A stretch of DNA of 64,000 nt from Adiantum capillus-veneris (taxonomy: Eukaryota > Streptophyta > Polypodiopsida > Polypodiales > Pteridaceae): NCBI GenBank assembly GCA_014529385.2, contig CM043956.1:59155120-59219119 (forward strand), given 5' to 3'. The notes under the pieces are model-generated. The model was not told where the DNA came from, searched no databases, and saw only the letters and a list, made by a program, of their open reading frames with translations. Positions 32,470 through 43,109 of this stretch are shown here, one piece after another (the stretch's first letter is position 1; the number at the start of each line of letters is the position of its first letter). Made by a program: the position numbers and the translations under genes.

Positions 32470-33175
32470 GATGATCGCTTGTCTATCCCCCTCGCCACCT
32501 ACCCACTCGCTCTCGCCCCCTCACCTACCCACTTGCCCTAGTCCCTCCCCCTCGCCCCTAGTCCCTCCACCTCACCCCCTACCCCTCGCCCTACCCTCCC
32601 CCTCGACGCCCGCACTACCCCTAGCCATAGTCCTACTCCCTTGCCTCCTACCCCCTTTCCCCCTCGCCTCGCCCTAGTCCCTCCCCCTCACCCCCTCGCC
32701 CTCGCCCTCGCCCTCGCCCTCGCCCTAGTTCCTTTCCCCTCTCCCCCTCGCCCTAGTCTCTTCCCCTCACCCCCTCGCCCCTACCCTCCCTTGCCCAACC
32801 CCTCAACTTCCCCTCACCCCTACCCTCCCCCTCGCCCCTACCCACCCTCTCCCTTCCCCTCGCCCCTACCCACCCCCTCTCCCCTACCCACCGCCTCGCC
32901 CCTACCCTCCCCCTCACTCCCTCTCGCCCCTACCCACCCCCTCTCGCCCCTACCTACCCTCTCCCTTCCCCTCGCCCCTACCCACCCCCTCTCGCCCCTA
33001 CCCTCCCCCTCGCCCCTACCCACCCTCTCCCTTCCCCTCGCCCTTACCCTCCCCCTACTCGCCCCTACCCACCCCCTCTCTACCCTCGCCCCTATCTAGC
33101 CCCCCAACCACCCCTTTCCCCCTCGCCCCTACCTAGTCTCTCCTCCCCCTCCCTCACCCCTACCTAGCTACCTAG
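32470..33175. repeat. C-rich minisatellite in the outer element (G-rich on the - strand)
   Basis: About 700 bp of variants of CTCGCCCCTACC and CCCTCTCGCCCC. The - strand is therefore dense in runs of three to five G, a pattern able to form G-quadruplexes. It lies between the gag-protease reading frame and the 3' LTR. The Pro/Leu-rich and Gly/Arg-rich ORFs across it are artefacts of the repeat. Confidence 0.9.
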
Positions 33176-33443
33176 TGAGCATATCACTTTGCTGTCGTGG
33201 AGCCTCATCTTGTTCTAGTTGGGATTCTTGGACTATGCAATCATATTGGGTTCTTGCCTATTCAAAGGCTTAAGGCGTTGCAAGCAGGACAATGTTTTAC
33301 TCCACTTTTGAGGCATGTAAGGTCATGGTTGGGCCTAGCACCTGCTTCAAGAAATGTACGGATGCAACACCTAGTGGTTTTCTTTCACAATTTTTTCAGT
33401 ATTCCTCTCACCGAGAGGGTGAGCGGTCTTGTGGCGGGCAACC
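33176..33443 (+). other. 3' end of the outer element before the LTR
   Basis: After the C-rich repeat comes a short mixed sequence without recognisable domain, ending GTGGCGGGCAACC just before the LTR. That end is a poor polypurine tract. Confidence 0.5.
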
Positions 33444-33453
33444 TGTAGCCTGC

Positions 33454-34933
33454 TGTAACCGGCCCGTAGGGCGGTAGGCGTTGGCTTTCACCCGAAATTC
33501 TTTACTTTAGACACACACACACAGAGCACTTTGCAAAGAGAACCTGCGACGAGAATTAACACTTAATCACACACACGGCTCGAAAGCTAGAATGCTCCGA
33601 GTAGACGCCGACAACCTGTAGGCCCCAAAATTGGCGCCCCTTTCGGTATTTCTTTATTCTTTAGGAGGGTAAATTACAAGGTAAGGTCCTGAGAATCCTT
33701 CACGTGTATCCACCTAGATACCATTTGATTTGACCAAATTTCGGCAACATAACAGCCCCAAAACTTGCGCGAAACCAATTCCCCTGCTGGAACTCGCTTG
33801 CACTGTCGTATACCCTCTGATTCCTGTCCAAAAACAGTAAATTCAGCACGCTGTATTTACTGGTTTTTGCCCTGTTTTCAGCCCCAAACAGTCCCCTAAC
33901 TGTCCTCTGCCAGTGGGGCACGATTCCCAATGGTCCTGGCGTCCGTATCGCTGAAAAACAGTGAATTTACAGCACATACACAGCGCTGATTTTGCACCTG
34001 TACGGTGAGGTTATGACCCTCACCAGTGCCTGCTTTGGAGCAGCAGCTAGCTACCCCTGTTCCTGCTCAAGGAGGCTCTTGCCTCAGCACAAAAGCATGA
34101 ACCCACACAACTGTACATCAGTCAAATGAGGAGCCCTCTTGTGGGGCATCACATAACTGCACGTAGGGGAGAGAGAGAGCAGTGTGTAGTGTGCAGGGCA
34201 TCACTCCTAGTACCACACTGTACATGAGAGGGAAAGGAAGCACTCCATAGCTCTTAACCTGTGACAAAAGCTGAAATGAGGCCTCTCCCACCATAAAAAT
34301 CAGCGCCCATTTTTCTGCAAGAGGAAAGTTCACGAAAATGTGACACTTGGCGCATTTTCAAGCATTTTCCCGTTTCGGGTTCGCCGCTTAAAAATATCCC
34401 AACCGACGAGTCAGTTGACTTCACGGCAGAGTTATCAAGAGTTCCCCTAGTCATACCGGAGATAATGACGCGAACACATTTCACGGCCCAAAATAGCAGT
34501 TCCCTAAATTTTAGGAGATGCTTCCGTTGGGCTCCCACTGGTCTTCTGACCATCTATCCTCATTGGGACCGCATCCAAAAGTGCAATGTGGCCCAATTGT
34601 CGGATACTTTTTGTTGGTAGTCCCACCTTGACTTTACGCCTTAATTGAGTTCACTTCCTAATATCCACCAACTTGCTAAGTGCGACGGGGGGACCTATAT
34701 GATCTTGCTCTGAGCCTAGACATCCTCTTACCATACGAATTCCAGTGCCGACCACTTCCCGTCTGCGGGTGAATCTACCGTTCACATTGGCCATACAATG
34801 TCCGACCGTTTGCTACTTCAAAAAGAGGGTCTTAAACAAATAAAATAAACCCCATTGGAAAGAAACCAACAACCAAGGTTAGCAGTTGCCACATCTCTGT
34901 GACATGGTTAATAACTGCCACGTCCTCATGACA
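33454..34933 (-). repeat. 3' LTR of the chromovirus 33454-41889
   Basis: 1,480 bp. The adjacent sequence (34934-34947 on +, TACCCCTCTCTTGA) is the polypurine tract read on -. Confidence 0.93.
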
Positions 34934-35103
34934 TACCCCTCTCTTGAAATCGCAAACGTCCTCGATTGCATACCATAAATACACGCCACTGATGATCTTG
35001 TGCTATTAACACTCTTTTATCATCGCATGTATCCGCAAGAAAGGTCGTAACATACATAGATACAAATGACTTAATGAGGCCTTCATACTTTTGCCATTTC
35101 CAT

Positions 35104-36471
35104 CTATGGCACTGAATTCATATGTACATTTGATGTACTAGCTTTATCATTACCCCTCCTTTGCACACGTTGGGTTGGGACATAAGTAGGCTGTAACCCA
35201 AAGGCTTCAAGGTAAAGCTGCAATACATTTGGTGACTCTAACAGTTCATGCTCTTCCATCCACTTTGCATCCATAGGCGGATAGTTCTTGAACTTCACCA
35301 AATAACGTCTTGCAACTTGTCCTTTAACTTTTCTGTCCTTATGTGCCAAAACTTGCTCAGGTACCAGGATCTCATCAAGTTCCTCAACTTCTGGCTGATC
35401 CTCAACTGGCATATCTTCTGGCACATCACCCACGAAGGGTCTTAGAAGACTCACGTGAAATGCATTATGAATCTTCCACGCATCAGGCAATTTCAGCCTG
35501 TAAGCCACATCGCTGATCTTGTCAAGCACTTGAAAAGGCCCATAGTATCGCATGCTGATCTTAGGAAACAGCCGTTCCTTGCCCTTCATCTTCTTTAACC
35601 TTGCCTTTTCGAACCTTAAGAGAACCCAATCACCAGGTGATAGTAACAATTCACGACGGTGACGATCAGCAGCCTTTTTTTGTTTTGCTTGAGTCTTCTC
35701 CAAGGCAACTTTAATCTTCTTATACATCTCATCCATGTTCTCAACATATCGATCTGCCTCGAAGATCTTGTCCTTTGTGTGCAAAATGGGAGAAACCTTT
35801 TTGACGCCTTCAACAATTTCAAAAGGTGCTTTGCCAGTAGATGAATGCAACGTATTATTGTACGCATACTCAAGCATAGGCAAATACTGTTCCCACTTGC
35901 CCTTATTATCTGACACATAGCATTTCAACAGATCTAAGACAGTAGAATTGGCCTCTTCTGACTGTCCATCAGTTTGTGGATGAAACGAAGACGAGAACTT
36001 GAGCGTAATACCCATGTTCTCAAACAATCCTCTCCTGAACAAACTGGTCATGCGAGGATCACGATCACTGATAATCGATTGTGGCATACCATGGTACTTA
36101 AACACATTGTACATGAACAAGCGTGCCATCTGATCAGATTTTATCTTCTTCCTGACAGGGATAAAATGGGCTTGCTTGCTGAACCTGCAGATAATGGTCC
36201 ATATACCATCATTCCCTGTTGGCGTCCTTGGAAGATCAAAGATAAAGTCCATAGCAATGCTTTCCCATGGCTTATCCGGAATCGGCAGTGTTTGTAACAA
36301 CCCTGGTGCCTTTTGCCTGTCAAACTTGACCTTTTGGCAAACTATGCATGCTCGCACAAAGGCATCCACATCTCTCCTCAAGGTAGGCCAATAGAAGAAC
36401 GTCTCTACCGCTTTAACTGTTGCATCAATGCCACGATGCCCTGCATACGGTGGGACATGACTCTCTTCCAT
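35104..36471 (-). CDS. Integrase with chromodomain of the chromovirus 33454-41889
   Basis: A clean 455-codon frame: AGHRGIDATVKAVETFFYWP and CIVCQKVKFDRQ (HHCC zinc domain, ~residues 10-50); WESIAMDFIFDLPRTPTGND with catalytic Asp, IISDRDPRMTSLFRRGLFEN with the second Asp, QTDGQSEEANSTVLDLLKCY with the Glu (DDE core, ~70-190); GDWVLLRFEKARLKK and KIHNAFHVSLLRPF (C-terminal domain); chromodomain at ~375-435 (DEILVPEQVLAHKDR, YLVKFKNYPPMDAKWMEE). It inserts element DNA, probably into marked chromatin. It is separated from the upstream RNase H part by a single TGA (about 36479). Confidence 0.92.
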   Translation of the reverse strand: MEESHVPPYAGHRGIDATVKAVETFFYWPTLRRDVDAFVRACIVCQKVKFDRQKAPGLLQTLPIPDKPWESIAMDFIFDLPRTPTGNDGIWTIICRFSKQAHFIPVRKKIKSDQMARLFMYNVFKYHGMPQSIISDRDPRMTSLFRRGLFENMGITLKFSSSFHPQTDGQSEEANSTVLDLLKCYVSDNKGKWEQYLPMLEYAYNNTLHSSTGKAPFEIVEGVKKVSPILHTKDKIFEADRYVENMDEMYKKIKVALEKTQAKQKKAADRHRRELLLSPGDWVLLRFEKARLKKMKGKERLFPKISMRYYGPFQVLDKISDVAYRLKLPDAWKIHNAFHVSLLRPFVGDVPEDMPVEDQPEVEELDEILVPEQVLAHKDRKVKGQVARRYLVKFKNYPPMDAKWMEEHELLESPNVLQLYLEAFGLQPTYVPTQRVQRRGNDKASTSNVHMNSVP

Positions 36472-36480
36472 GACCTTATG

Positions 36481-37783
36481 TCACAGTGGCCTAGTGACAC
36501 AAAGTCTGCCATGCATCATCATAAAACCATCTCTGAGGAGGTAGTGCTCATGATGTTGCCCCTCTTGTAACTGTTCAAAGATCCTAGCAAAATCTTCATC
36601 AACAGTATACTGTTCCTTCATGTCATCTAACTCATGATAATAAGGAATTGACACAGCTGAAATTTGTGGCTTTCTTGATAACGCATCAGCCACAACATTC
36701 TTCTTGCCTTCCACATGCATAATCTGGAAGTGGAACATGGAAAGAATGTTTGCCTATCTCATATGCTTTTCGGATAACTTTGACTGTGTCAAGAAGTATC
36801 GCAAGGTCTGATGATCTGTTTGGACAACAAAATCAGCACCTAAGAGGTAGTGCTTCCAGCTAGAAAGCGCATGAATCACGGCCAAGAGCTCTTTCTCATA
36901 GACTTGCATAGTCCTCTCTGGCCCTTGCAAAATTCGGCTTTCATAGGCTACTACCCGTCCATCTTGCATTAGCACTGCTCCGATGCTACTGCCACACGCG
37001 TCACACTGGACCACAAATGACTTCCTAAGATCTGGCAAAACAATAACTGGATCTGAAGTCAACTTTTCCTTTTAAGAGACTAAAAGCTGAAATCTCTTTT
37101 TGGGTCCATCTGAAAGTGACCTCTTTCTTTTGCAATGCGTGAAGAGGCGATGCTATCTCTGCAAAATTTCTGATAAACCTTCTATAGTAAGAACACAATC
37201 CTAAGAAGCTCCTGACATCGTGCACAGTCTTCAAGTCTGGCCATGTCTTGATAGCTTCGACCTTTGCGGGATCCATTCTAACACCATCCTTTGAGACTAT
37301 GTGGCCCAGAAAGTGGATCTCTTCGAGGAAGAATTCACTTTTCTTAGGATTGACAAGTAACCTGTGACTGCGCAGCTCTTCGAACACAATGGTCAAGTGA
37401 CGCCTATGCTCCTCTTCATTCTTCGAATACACAATCATGTCATCGAAGAATGTTCCAACAAACTGTTGATGCGAGCGGAAAATCCGGTCCATCATTCTGT
37501 TGAACGTGGCAAGAGCATTTGTTAGCCCAAACGGCATCACTAGAAACTCATAAAGACCAAATGTAGTTCTAAACGCAGTCTTGTGCACATCCTCTGGGCT
37601 TATACGAATCTGATGGTACCCACTCTTAAGGTCTTTCCTGCTGAAAATTGCAGCACCCTCTAAACGATCGAGAATATCATCAATGCGAGGAATAGGAAAC
37701 CTATTCTTGATGGTATTCTTATTCAACGCACGGTAATCAATACACATGCGCCATGAGCCATCCTTCTTCTGCACTAGGAGCAC
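36481..37783 (-). pseudogene. Reverse transcriptase and RNase H of the chromovirus 33454-41889
   Basis: RT from about 37850: [60 protein letters not shown]; catalytic [38 protein letters not shown]. Near 37074-37078 one extra base in an A run shifts the frame; RNase H continues at 37062-36754 (VVQCDACGSSIGAVLMQDGR, YEKELLAVIHALSSWKHYLL, TDHQTLRYFLTQSKLSEKHM). A TAG near 36750 sits at a conserved Trp, then MFHFQIMHVEGKKNVVADAL leads to the connection domain. All other parts are open: one indel and one stop disable it. Confidence 0.88.
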
Positions 37784-37864
37784 TGGGGAGCAAAAAGGTG
37801 AAGAACTAGGCTGAATCAGCCCCTTCTCTAATAACTCCTCAACCTAGCCCATAATCTCTTTCTG

Positions 37865-40315
37865 CTACGCCGCACTAACCCTGTAGGGAGGTCTATTTGG
37901 TGGGCTACACCCTGGCACCAAATCTATCCGATGGTCCTCAGGTCTCTCTGGCGGCAATTGCGACGGTAATGAATCAGAAAAACAGTCACTAAACTTTTGC
38001 AAAAATGCTGACCTTTCTTTATCTAACACAGATAAATTTGACTGATCATTATCTGAGACATCACGTGCAAAAATCAGGTACACAGAAAGATGATTCTTTA
38101 TTACAGAAGTGATAGCAGAAGGAGATACAATAGGGACTGACTCTCCTTTAAGCTTTACATCCAAGATGTGAGTTTTGCCCCTATGCTGTACAGTGATCTT
38201 TTTGTTGTAGGCATCCAAGACTCCATGCACTCGGAACATCCACGGGATCCCCAACAAGGCGTCACAACCTTCCAGCGGCATGATGTAAAACTCTTCAGTG
38301 TCCACATACGACTGAATATGCAGACGCAGTTTTCCAATGATGGGAGTAACACACTCTGAGTGGCCAGGACATGCCAACCCTGCCTCTGCGGTGTACCCCA
38401 TCTCTTCAGCTCTGATGCCCAGCTTCATAGCTAACTCTGGTGAGATAAAGTTGGCTTTGGCACCTGGATCAAAGAAGATGAGTGCCGTCTGATCCCTAAC
38501 TTTACCCCATGCCCTGCATAACTCACTGGCATCTGTGCTGGGCCTGTCACCCACCATGTCTGGCACTAAACCTGCCGTGGGTTTAGGCTTCTTGCCTTTC
38601 TGGTCTTCTTTATCCTCTGAGTCAGCTGGCCTTTTCCTTTGTGGACAATTTATAGAAATATGACCAGGCTGCTCGCATATAAAGCATTTGTTCTCAGCCA
38701 TTAGGACCTTCTTTTCCCCGAGCGACTTGCGCACAAAAGGCTTCCTTTTCTGTTTCTTTGCCTGCGCTCTAAAAGTCCCAACTGAATCCTTGTCTTTGGT
38801 GGCCTGTTCTGACCCCTGTGACGCATCAGGAGCCGTTTTCACAAAGGGCTTCTTCGCTGAATTTTTATTTTGCTGCCCTCCTTTATCACTGCTCGGAAAT
38901 CCACTGTCCTCTCCTTTCAACAGGACAAGACCAGTGTTCGCAACTTCCATAAGCTGAGTAAGGGTAGCCACTCTGTTCTTTGTACAGTAATCACGAAGCC
39001 CTTTAGGCAACCCACAACAATACTTCTCTATCTGCTCTGTCAGTGGCACAAATCTGTAGGAGGTCACTGAGAGTAACGCTTTACAAAACCTCCTATTGTA
39101 CTCCAGCAAGCTCTTGCACGAAGCTGAAGTAAGCTGGTGCCAATCTGTCAGGACATCGGCTTCAAATTCATTTGATAGCCAAGCAGATGCAAACATTTGC
39201 TTGAAGTAAACCCAAGTGGCGGGTGCCTGTCCTTGCATTAACAATGTCGTCCACCATGTAAGCGCATTGTCCTTTAAGAAAGTGGCAGCTTTCTTGACCT
39301 TCGAGGCCTGTGTAAAATTCCCTCCCGCATAAGCTGTATCAAACTGCTGGAGGAAAGTGAGTGCCTTTGTCTTGTCCTCGAAACCACTGAAGGTACTGAA
39401 CTTTACTGCTGCACCACCTTCTTTGTAAGCCTTCGGCTTCTCTAGTGCCCCCAAGTTGTCATACGGAATGGTTTGCAACATGGGCACTGTACTAGGCATG
39501 ATCGGCACGTCTTGGCCATTCACATTTTGCGTCAGAGGTGCAATATCTGGCTGCTGTCCAGAAAAACCAGCCATGCCAAAATGACCCTGTGGCACCCCAA
39601 ACTGGCCCTGGTTGCCGTGGAAATCTTGCTGCATGCCGATAGTACCATACATGGGGTTTGGCATGATGCCTTGCATACCCCCGAACACTGTTCCTGGCAT
39701 GTACGGCTGACTTCCAGACGCATAACCAGCCATACTTTGGAACACTGATCCACCCCCGAAATACCCAGGATGTACCGTGGGTGGTGGAAAAACTGAGTGC
39801 ATAGCCTGGTATCCAGCTCCCTGTCCATTCAAGACAGCATGCTGGCTCTGAAAGGTGGCGGGCTGAACTGGCATAACCTGTGGAATAGGCGTTCTAGCCA
39901 CCTGTTCAAGCACGGGAGGAACCTGCTTTGGAGCCCCCGACTCCGCAACATGCGAGTGTTCCCTTTCCTCCTGCGCCTCATGAAGTACCTAGGCTTGAGC
40001 TTCAACAAGCTCCGTACGCGGCGTAGGTTGCCTATTTTGCTGTTGCACTGGTGGCGCTTGCAAGAATTCCATAAACCTCGGATTTTGCACCAGCTGCGAA
40101 AAGACATTCACCACGGCAACTAACTGAGTCTTAAACGCATCATCCTCAAGTTGCCCTGTCACAAAGCCCTGTACTACTGGAGGGACATTCACGTTGACGG
40201 GAGGTACAGACTGACATGGCCGTGAGCTCTCGCCAATCTCAAAAACCATAGGAATCTCCTGCCTGACCTTTGAAGAGGAACCCTCTTCCATAATTCCCTT
40301 CCCCTTGTCGGCCAT
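37865..40315 (-). pseudogene. gag-protease of the chromovirus 33454-41889
   Basis: ATG 40315 (MADKGKGIMEEGSSS) opens a single frame to TAG 37865, broken once by TAG 39989. Order: disordered start; Gly/Tyr/Pro-rich stretch; capsid (GGAAVKFSTFSGFEDKTKAL, TFLKDNALTWWTTLLMQGQA); zinc knuckle CFICEQPGHISINC (about 38640-38690); protease with ALIFFDPGAKANFISPELA (catalytic D-P-G in place of the common D-[ST]-G) and VTPIIGKLRLHIQSYVDTEE, DALLGIPWM; then the link to RT (PPNRPPYRVS). Two TAGs around 37865-37845 separate it from RT in the same frame. Each inner stop is one C-to-T step from CAG. Confidence 0.88.
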
Positions 40316-40396
40316 AGTGTAATCCCCGCGTTCTTGCACTGTGTGTCTTTACCCTGAACAATCCAGGCTCACTCTTCGAGGAGAAAGTGATTGATG

Positions 40397-40413
40397 TCCC
40401 GGCAACGGAACCA
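40397..40413 (-). promoter_or_regulatory. Primer-binding site of the chromovirus 33454-41889
   Basis: TGGTTCCGTTGCCGGGA on -, directly at the LTR end. It resembles the complement of a plant tRNA-Asp 3' end but differs in the acceptor bases, so the tRNA is not certain. Confidence 0.7.
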
Positions 40414-41889
40414 TGTAACCGGCCCGTAGGGCGGTAGGCGTTGGCTTTCACCCGAAATTCTTTACTTTAGACACACACACAGAGCACTTTGCAAAGAGAA
40501 CCTGCGACGAGAATTAACACTTAATCACACACACGGCTCGAAAGCTAGAATGCTCCGAGTAGACGCCGGCAACCTGTAGGCCCCAAAATTGGCGCCCCTT
40601 TCGGTATTTCTTTATTCTTTAGGAGGGTAAATTACAAGGTAAGGTCCTGGGAATCCTTCACGTGTATCCACCTAGATACCATTTGATTTGGCCAAATTTC
40701 GGCAGCATAACAGCCCCAAAACTTGCGCGAAACCAATTCCCCTGCTGGAACTCGCTTGCACTGTCGTATACCCTCTGATTCCTGTCCAAAAACAGTAAAT
40801 TCAGCACGCTGTATTTACTGGTTTTTGCCCTGTTTTCAGCCCCAAACAGTCCCCTAATTGTCCTCTGCCAGTGGGGCACGATTCCCAATGGTCCTGGCGT
40901 TCGAATGGCTGAAAAACAGTGAATTTACAGCGCATACACAACGCTGATTTTGCACCTGTACGGTGAGGTTATGACCCTTACCAGTGCCTGCTTTGGAGCA
41001 GCAGCTAGCTACCCCTGTTCCTGCTCAAGGAGGCTCTTGCCTCAGCACAAAAGCATGAACCACACAACTGTACATCAGTCAAATGAGGAGCCCTCTTGTG
41101 GGGCATCACATAACTGCACGTAGGGGAGAGAGAGAGCAGTGTGTAGTGTGCAGGGCATCACTCCTAGCACCACACTGTACATGAGAGGGAAAGGAAGCAC
41201 TCCATAGCTCTTAACCTGTGACAAAAGCTGAAATGAGGCCTCTCCCACCATAAAAATCAGCGCCCATTTTTCTGCAAGAGGAAAGTTCACGAAAATGTGA
41301 CACTTGGCGCATTTTCAAGCATTTTCCCGTTTCGGGTTCGCCGCTTAAAAATATCCCAACCGACGCGTCAGTTGACTTCGCGGCAGAGTTATAAAGTGTT
41401 CCCCTAGTCATACCGGAGGTAATGACGCGAACACATTTCACGGCCCAAAATAGCAGTTCCCTAAATTTTAGGAGATGCTTCCGTTGGGCTCCCACTGGTC
41501 TTCTGACCATCTATCCTCATTGGGACCGCATCCAAAAGTGCAATGTGGCCAACTGTCGGATACTTTTTGTTGGTAGTCCCACCTTGACTTTACGCCTTAA
41601 TTGAGTTCACTTCCTAGTATCCACCAACTTGCTAAGTGCGACGGGGGGACCTATATGATCTTGCTCTGAGCCTAGACATCCTCTTACCATACGAATTCCA
41701 GTGCCGACCACTTCCCGTCTGCGGGTGAATCTACCGTTCACATTGGCCATACAATGTCCGACCGTTTGCTACTTCAAAAAGAGGGTCTTAAACAAATAAA
41801 ATAAACCCCATTGGAAAGAAACTAACAACCAAGGTTAGCAGTTGCCACATCTCTGTGACATGGTTAATAACTGCCACGTCCTCGTGACA
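40414..41889 (-). repeat. 5' LTR of the chromovirus 33454-41889
   Basis: 1,476 bp, about 98% like the left LTR by eye. Differences are mostly transitions plus a change in an AC run. Confidence 0.93.
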
Positions 41890-41894
41890 CCTGC

Positions 41895-42442
41895 TACAGT
41901 GTCACTTTCACAGGACACAGTTAGTACAGTTGGTCTAGGCTGGTTCGCACTGGACGGACCCTCTGGCCTAGGGAGTGACACGTGGCAGGGTACCGACGGT
42001 GGTCTAGTGGACCTCGTGGCCAGGTCACCACATGGCTGACATTTATGAGCCGTTGGTGGCTCTTCATGGTGATACATATGAGTAGTAGCAATTGGTGATC
42101 GTTATCATCTTCTTCACCTTTGGTCCAGCATCGTCGTCGAGAGCAGTGAGTCTATACACAGAGCACGTCTTCACCATCCTTGCACATCTGAGCCTCAACA
42201 CCCCCATTGTACGTGTGAGTCCTGGGCTGGAGCTGAGTGTGCTGCCACGCCAGAGTTGTATCAATCTTTGAGATAGTCGAGTCATATGTTCTGGTCTTAT
42301 GTTTTGGTCTGCTGTTGTGTCTTTGTGAGCTCTGTTGATGTCTATTGTTTCCTTTCTGTTCAGTTTGTTTGAGTGAGATTGTCACGCACATTGCACTGAG
42401 GACCACCCACTGTAGAGAGCACGACACATTATCCGCGCTACA
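41895..42442 (+). repeat. 3' LTR of the outer element (rest; first 10 bp at 33444-33453)
   Basis: Continues from TGTAGCCTGC at 33444 after the nested chromovirus (the TSD copy is 41890-41894). It ends CGCTACA at 42442, followed by GTTAA. It has a 13-bp local duplication (TTCTGGTCTTATGTTTTGGT) not in the 5' LTR. Confidence 0.9.
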
Positions 42443-42447
42443 GTTAA

Positions 42448-42952
42448 ATCTGACCTTAAGAGCTACTCAACGAGTATTAATGACAAGTGCCTCCATGATT
42501 GAGATACGATATCAAAGCCATGAGAGTTCATGACAAACAGCCCAACATCTAGATTCTGTAACATATCCTAAATGTCACAACAATGAGAGAAAAACACAAA
42601 TCCGCTCTCATAGCTAAAAATTTTCGTAGGCAAATCCCGGGAATTGGCATTTTTTCGGGGTCTCTGTTCCATGTGGCTGTTGTAACTATGTCATCACAAG
42701 GAATGGCAATTTCTATTTCCACATTCCCATTTTGGGTTCCATGCGACTATTTCTTTCCACATTCCACATTCCCATTTTGGGTTCTATGTGACTATGAGAA
42801 GTTGAAACTCATTTTGTTAAGTGGTTTTTGGACCAATTTTGGTTTAAGGTTTCATGGTTGCTCAAGTGAGAATGGGTTTCTTGGCTATTAACATGACATG
42901 TAGCAAAACACCCAAGTTTTAATGGAATGGAAATGGACAATGTGTAGCATAC
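42448..42952. other. Gene C intron 2, right flank of the TE stack
   Basis: About 500 bp with short direct repetition (CACATTCCCATTTTGGGTTC occurs twice, 42720-42785) and no gene. Intron sequence downstream of the exon 2 donor. Confidence 0.55.
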
Positions 42953-43109
42953 CTTGTAACATTGAGGCCTGGTAAATTACAATGTTCGCCATTCTCATCA
43001 AATGCACAACCTTTGCCAAGACCATAGCCAAAGCCCATCCCCACACCAAAACCAGCACCAAATCCTAATCCAAACTGCATGCCAGGCACACCGAACCCGA
43101 ACCCTGCAC
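42953..43109 (-). CDS. Gene C, exon 2: glycine-rich core
   Basis: On -, acceptor GGTTTGTACAG (AG 43110-43111) and donor ACAAG|GTATGC (GT 42951-42952) bound a 157-nt exon. It continues the Gly-rich stretch (GAGFGFGVPGMQFGLGFGAG, then GVGMGFGYGLGKG) and ends CAFDENGEHCNLPGLN. Gly at every second or third position with Phe, Val and Ile between suggests a membrane-inserting, glycine-zipper-like segment. Plant TGD5, a small glycine-rich protein of the chloroplast envelope lipid-transfer pathway, has this texture, and this protein may belong to that or a related group. That is a tentative family guess, so no symbol is given. Confidence 0.7.

Larger units (their letters stand above)
33454..41889 (-). 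mobile_element. Nearly complete Ty3/gypsy chromovirus in the 3' LTR of the outer element
   Basis: 8,436 bp, TSD CCTGC (33449-33453, 41890-41894). LTRs 33454-34933 and 40414-41889 start TGTAACCGGC and end GTGACA. The primer-binding site abuts the right LTR, a purine tract the left one. On - the order is gag-protease, RT, RNase H, integrase, chromodomain. The coding part carries only a few point stops and one 1-nt insertion; the LTRs differ at roughly two dozen sites in ~1.48 kb by eye. It is the youngest element of this stack and lies inside the older outer LTR, as the nesting demands. Not competent as read. Confidence 0.93.
21859..42442 (+). mobile_element. LTR retrotransposon with gag and protease but no RT or integrase (outer element)
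   Basis: The LTRs begin TGTAGCCTGC and end CGCTA(C/A)A. A 5-bp duplication GTTAA flanks the whole (21854-21858, 42443-42447). Two later elements sit inside: 25159-31606 in the protease frame and 33454-41889 in the 3' LTR. Without them and their duplications the element is about 5.7 kb. Its own coding content is gag, an aspartic protease and a C-terminal extension; between the protease and the 3' LTR (31612-33443) there is no RT, RNase H or integrase. This matches the 'TR-GAG' type of non-autonomous element described in plants. The two LTRs differ at about two dozen sites in ~545 bp by eye. It inserted into intron 2 of gene C, on the opposite strand. Confidence 0.85.

Noticed and set aside
32438-33099. 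Proline-rich and Gly/Arg-rich ORFs
   Set aside because: Translations of the C-rich minisatellite; no start context or neighbour supports a gene.
32470-33175. Interstitial telomere sequence
   Set aside because: CCCTA words occur, but the plant unit CCCTAAA does not repeat; the unit here is CTCGCCCCTACC-like.
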